Assembly: GCA_020401865.1 (NCBI GenBank)
Contig: JADCAS010000020.1
Location: 95,368 to 159,367 of the forward strand
Length of the DNA: 64,000 nucleotides
Source: Phenylobacterium sp.
GTDB lineage: Bacteria; Pseudomonadota; Alphaproteobacteria; Caulobacterales; Caulobacteraceae
Direction: 5' to 3'
Shown here in pieces: positions 61,035 through 64,000 of the stretch. Numbering within the stretch: the first letter of the stretch is position 1; every line of letters starts with the position of its first letter. The translations under genes were made by a program, and so were the position numbers. Under the pieces are notes generated by a model that did not search any database, had not been told where the DNA came from, and saw nothing but the letters and a program-made list of their open reading frames with translations.

Positions 61035-62306
61035 TCAGGCCTGGGTCTGAAACACGAACATCAGGACGACGGCGGTGGCCATCACCCCTGTGGCCACCCA
61101 GCCCAGCAGGCGAAGGCCCAACGGGGCGGTGAAATCGCCCATCCGTCGCCGACTGGAGGCGACGATCAAGGTCGCCGCCATCAGGGGCACGGCGATCACC
61201 CCGTTCAGGACAGCGCTCCAGAACAGGGCCTGGATCGGATCAAGAGGCGAAAACAGCATCAACAGCCCCAGGCCGTAGGCCAGGGCGATCACCCCATAGA
61301 AGGCCGGGGCGTTCTGCGGTTTGCGCTCCAGCCCCACCCGCCAGCCGCGCAGCTCGCCCAGGGCGTAGGCCGCCGATCCCGCCAGCACCGGCAGGGCCAG
61401 GAGGCCCGCCCCCACTATGCCCAGGCTGAACAGGAGGAAGGCGAAGTCCCCGGCGATGGGCCGGAGGGCCTCGGCCGCCTGAGCGGACGTGGAGATCTCC
61501 GTGATCCCCGCCACATGGAGGGTGGAGGCCGTGGTCAGCATGATGAAGAAGGCGATCAGGTTCGAGAACCCCATGCCGACATAGGTGTCGAAGGCAATTC
61601 GATCCAGTTCCCTGCGCGCCGGGCGCGGATCCTTCTTCAGGGGCGCAGCCCCCGCCAGGGTCTCCTCCTCCACCTCCTGGGCGCTCTGCCAGAAGAACAG
61701 GTAGGGACTGATGGTGGTTCCGAACACGGCGACCACGGTGATGACAGCCTCCCGGCTCCAGTCCAGCTGCGGCCACAGGGCGTCCCGAGCCGCCGCCGCC
61801 CAGTCGATCTGCACGGTGAAGACCACGCCCACATAGGCGAAGAGGGACAGGGTCAGCCACTTCAGGACGTCGACATAGCGGTGGTAGGGGGTGAACACCT
61901 GCAACAGCAGCGAGCCTGCCGCCAGGCCGATGGCGAAGACCGCCGCGTTCCCGCCCGTAACCAGCCGCACCGCCGCGCCCATGGCGGCGATGTTCGCCCC
62001 GATGTTCACCGTATTGGCGATGAACAGCAGAAGGACGATGCCGTATGCGGCCCAGCCGGGCAGGACCCGGCGCATGTTGGCGGCCAGCCCCTGTCCCGTC
62101 ACCCTGCCGATCCGCGCGCAGATCGACTGGATGGCCGTCATCAGCGGCAGGGTCAGCACCACCGTCCACAGGAGCTCCGTGCCGAACCGGGCGCCGGCCT
62201 GGGAATAGGTGGCGATTCCGCTGGGATCGTCGTCCGCCGCACCGGTGATCAGGCCAGGACCGAGGCGTCGGAAAAAGGCGACGAGGGGCGGAAGGCGGCG
62301 GCTCAA
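61035..62306 (-). CDS. Nramp-related divalent metal transporter
   Basis: 423 aa, about 11 membrane helices. The TM1 motif is DDDPSGIATYSQAG (residues 25-38). In TM6 the canonical Met-Pro-His is replaced by TISPYLFFWQSAQEVEEE (198-215), a pattern of Nramp-related (NRMT-like) proteins lacking the metal-selecting Met. Magnesium or manganese uptake is therefore at least as likely as iron. The start overlaps the upstream small gene by 4 bp. Confidence 0.88.
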   Translation of the reverse strand: MSRRLPPLVAFFRRLGPGLITGAADDDPSGIATYSQAGARFGTELLWTVVLTLPLMTAIQSICARIGRVTGQGLAANMRRVLPGWAAYGIVLLLFIANTVNIGANIAAMGAAVRLVTGGNAAVFAIGLAAGSLLLQVFTPYHRYVDVLKWLTLSLFAYVGVVFTVQIDWAAAARDALWPQLDWSREAVITVVAVFGTTISPYLFFWQSAQEVEEETLAGAAPLKKDPRPARRELDRIAFDTYVGMGFSNLIAFFIMLTTASTLHVAGITEISTSAQAAEALRPIAGDFAFLLFSLGIVGAGLLALPVLAGSAAYALGELRGWRVGLERKPQNAPAFYGVIALAYGLGLLMLFSPLDPIQALFWSAVLNGVIAVPLMAATLIVASSRRRMGDFTAPLGLRLLGWVATGVMATAVVLMFVFQTQA

Positions 62307-62560
62307 CGGTTCAGGTCTCCGTAGAGGCCCTGCAGCACCTGACGCCAGGGCCGGCCGACCAGGTCGCCCGCCCCCGCCGCCCCGCAGCCGGCCAGAATGT
62401 CGAAGCCGGCCTCGGCGTCCAGCACCACGGGCGCCACGACGCCGTTCTCGAACCGCACGCTGAGGGTCAGCTCGGCCTCGCCGTCATGCCCGGCCGAGAC
62501 CTCAACCGCCACCACCACGGCCTCGCCGTCCGCCCCGGCCACTGGACCCGCCTGGCTCAA
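62303..62560 (-). CDS. Small conserved partner of the Nramp-like transporter
   Basis: 85 aa, acidic, beta-rich: ADGEAVVVAVEVSAGHDGEAELTLSVRFENG then LDAEAGFDILAGCGAAGAGDLVGRPWRQVLQGLYGDLNR. No signal peptide or membrane segment. It overlaps the transporter gene by 4 bp and the next small gene by 4 bp, a strongly coupled arrangement, so it probably acts with the transporter. No domain recognised. Confidence 0.65.
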   Translation of the reverse strand: MSQAGPVAGADGEAVVVAVEVSAGHDGEAELTLSVRFENGVVAPVVLDAEAGFDILAGCGAAGAGDLVGRPWRQVLQGLYGDLNR

Positions 62561-62763
62561 GACCGCGGCGGCTCCACAAAGACCACATCCCCGCCCAGCA
62601 AAAGGCCGCGCGGCTTGCGCATGGCGAAGATGTGCAGGTTCCAGCCGCGGATCCGGTCCATGGCCGCCTCCAGCGGCAGGTCGGGAAGGGCCCGCGCCGC
62701 CAGCGCCTCCAGGGTCTCGTCCGGCTCAGGCGTCACGAACCGCCTCTGCACGGTGAGCGTCAT
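62557..62763 (-). CDS. Very small conserved hypothetical (first gene of the Nramp operon)
   Basis: 68 aa from the ATG at 62763, with GAGGAGG 6 bp upstream; the longer frame upstream is not coding. MTLTVQRRFVTPEPDETLEAL is followed by a GWNLHIFAMRKPRGLLLGGDVVFVEPPR tail that resembles the end of a LysM/tail-X-like small fold. First of four coupled genes (this one, the 85-aa protein, the transporter, the deacylase). Function unknown. Confidence 0.6.
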   Translation of the reverse strand: MTLTVQRRFVTPEPDETLEALAARALPDLPLEAAMDRIRGWNLHIFAMRKPRGLLLGGDVVFVEPPRS

Positions 62764-62978
62764 GGGGGGCCTCCTCGATTGTGAGCGCGCAAGTGTCGCA
62801 CGCCGCTTGCGGCCGGGGAAAGGGGGGGCGGAGAGGATCTGGTCCGCCCTGAGATTCCGCCCTCCTCCGTAACCGCCCGGACCCCGCCCCCGCTTGTCGT
62901 CGGGGCGAAGAGGGCACAGGCTGCGAACCGGGCCGCATCCCGCGCCGAGAGCGGGCGGCGCGCAGGAGGACAACCGCC

Positions 62979-63842
62979 ATGGATTCGCTGGTCAAGGAAG
63001 ACGCCGGGGCCGGGGCCGATCCCGGTCGCCTGCCCTCCATCCGCCGGGTGGGGCCCGGCGCCCCCTTCCGCTGGCTCGACGGGGCCTTGGTCGATCTGAC
63101 CCGGGCGCCTCTGCCGGCCTTTCTCCACGGCCTGGTCATCGCCCTGGTCAGCGCAGGCCTTGCCCTGGCCCTCCTGCGCGACTGGGGCGCCTTCTGGACG
63201 GTGGCCCTCTCCTGTGGCTTCGTCCTCCTGGCCCCCCTCCTGGCCATGGGGCCCTATGAGACCGGCCGCCTGCTGGAGGCCGGGCGCCGGCCCACAGTGG
63301 GCGCCACCTTCCTGGTGCGCCGGGCCCTGAGGGGCGATGTGGTCCTTTTGGGGGTAGGCCTGTTCGCCCTCTTCGCCCTGTGGCTGCGCGCGGCCCAGAT
63401 CGTCTATGGGCTCTCCACCTTCACCCTGCACGACACCCCCGCCCAGCTCGCCGCCTTCGCCTTCGGCACGGCGGAGGGGCGCACCATGCTGGCGGTCGGC
63501 TCGGCGGTGGGGGCGGTGTTCGGCCTCGTCACCTTCGCCGCCGTGGTGGTGGCCGCCCCCATGCTGCTGGACGCCCGGGTCGGAGTCTTCGCCGCGGTCG
63601 CCACCAGCGTGCGCGCCACCATCGCCAACTTCTGGCCCCTGATGCTGTGGGCGGCGCTGATCGTCGCCCTGGTCGCCCTCTGCGCCGTCACCGGCTTCCT
63701 GCCGATGGTGATCGTCTTCCCCTGGCTGGGCCTGGCCAGCTGGCGCGCCTACCGCGACATAGTCGCCGCCGACGGCATGCTGGCCCCGGAGGCCGGCCTG
63801 CCTGCGGACGGAGGCCCCGACCCCGCCCCTACCGCCCCGTGA
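62979..63842 (+). CDS. DUF2189 family membrane protein
   Basis: 287 aa. The cytoplasmic N-terminus has a Pro-rich DPGRLPSIRRVGPG. Five to six membrane segments follow, with the family signature PYETGRLLEAGRRPTVGATF in the first loop and a final EAGLPADGGPDP tail. DUF2189 proteins are often near cytochrome c oxidase assembly genes, though not here. Role unknown. Its last 14 bp overlap the convergent enoyl-CoA hydratase gene. Confidence 0.87.
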   Translation: MDSLVKEDAGAGADPGRLPSIRRVGPGAPFRWLDGALVDLTRAPLPAFLHGLVIALVSAGLALALLRDWGAFWTVALSCGFVLLAPLLAMGPYETGRLLEAGRRPTVGATFLVRRALRGDVVLLGVGLFALFALWLRAAQIVYGLSTFTLHDTPAQLAAFAFGTAEGRTMLAVGSAVGAVFGLVTFAAVVVAAPMLLDARVGVFAAVATSVRATIANFWPLMLWAALIVALVALCAVTGFLPMVIVFPWLGLASWRAYRDIVAADGMLAPEAGLPADGGPDPAPTAP

Positions 63843-64000
63843 ACACCGGCGGGCGCTTTTCCAGGAAGCTGGCCACGCCCTCGCGGTGGTCTTCGGTCTT
63901 CATCAGGGTGCGGATGGTCTCGATGGCCCAGCCGCCCAGTTCGCGGGGGTCGCCGTAGGCGGCGCGGCGCAGGCCCTCCTTCATGTAGCGCAGGGCCAGC
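63829..64000 (-). CDS. Enoyl-CoA hydratase/isomerase family, C-terminal part
   Basis: Only the last 56 residues are inside the window; the 5' part continues beyond the right edge. LALRYMKEGLRRAAYG, then AIETIRTLMKTEDHREGVASF and LEKRPPVFTGR, is the C-terminal helix pattern of crotonases, where the EDxxEGxxAFxEKRxPxFxGR motif is nearly universal. A beta-oxidation or aromatic-acid side-chain role is inferred. Confidence 0.85.
   Translation of the reverse strand, partial: LALRYMKEGLRRAAYGDPRELGGWAIETIRTLMKTEDHREGVASFLEKRPPVFTGR

Noticed and set aside
59262..62324. A 1020-codon open frame on the + strand opposite the deacylase and transporter genes
   Set aside because: It is a shadow of two well-supported reverse-strand genes with clear motifs and ribosome-binding sites; its product is low-complexity Gly/Arg/His-rich with no domain.
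1..64000. CRISPR array, prophage or integrative conjugative element
   Set aside because: No regularly spaced repeats, no phage structural or conjugation genes, and no tyrosine or serine integrase were found; mobile content is limited to the two blocks and the AT-rich cassette.

Overview
The window is GC-rich bacterial chromosome. Gene content and order point to an alphaproteobacterium of the Caulobacteraceae (Phenylobacterium/Caulobacter-like). This rests on separate petA-petB-petC genes for a mitochondrial-type bc1 complex, lgt next to ubiK and a MidA-family methyltransferase, a CTC-type L25 with pth and ychF, an ilvE/response regulator/histidine kinase block, DUF2336 and DUF1285 proteins, and many acyl-CoA and amidohydrolase genes. 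Family names are my recognition of motifs; no database was searched.

Layout. 0-2.45 kb: end of an ABC uptake operon (binding protein cut by the window edge, ATPase, permease). 2.45-4.39 kb: an insertion with a DUF2975 membrane protein/YozG-like regulator pair and a secreted SnoaL-like protein, bounded by two copies of the last 207 bp of the permease gene. 4.69-14.8 kb: core genes (DUF2336, ilvE, two-component pair, DUF2147, proC, YbjN-like, ubiK, lgt, midA-like, pgeF, prs). 14.8-17.66 kb: an accessory block behind prs with a VOC protein, a truncated CoA ligase, a small alpha-beta-barrel-type protein, an old transposase remnant and an ISNCY/IS1202-like insertion sequence. A 17-bp direct repeat flanks the block. 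17.76-29.7 kb: lipoprotein, rplY-pth-ychF, petABC, trmL-hemF, and a glutamine amidotransferase/CCA transferase/Nudix/DUF1285 run. 29.8-36.3 kb: MFS exporter, SDR, an Ada-AlkA fusion with ogt, two GNATs and an MBL hydrolase. 36.5-42.5 kb: a secreted five-repeat Cys protein, then a ThDP enzyme, feruloyl-CoA-synthase-like ligase and acyl-CoA dehydrogenase operon. 42.7-45.6 kb: an intergenic palindrome, a serine hydrolase and an AT-rich foreign two-gene cassette with a frameshift. 45.7-53.4 kb: CDGSH protein, VOC and CMD enzymes, and a four-gene exported cluster with a DUF1501 protein and a di-c-haem-motif protein. 53.5-64 kb: SDR, TetR/RND efflux system, D-aminoacylase-like hydrolase, Nramp-like transporter with two tiny partner genes, DUF2189, and the tail of an enoyl-CoA hydratase.

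Most of the window is ordinary core genome. The parts that need a mechanism are two insertions that spare the host gene they land in or beside (permease 3' end; prs 3' end), the AT-rich cassette at 44.2-45.5 kb, and the unassigned exported DUF1501/cytochrome cluster. No tRNA, rRNA or CRISPR array was recognised.
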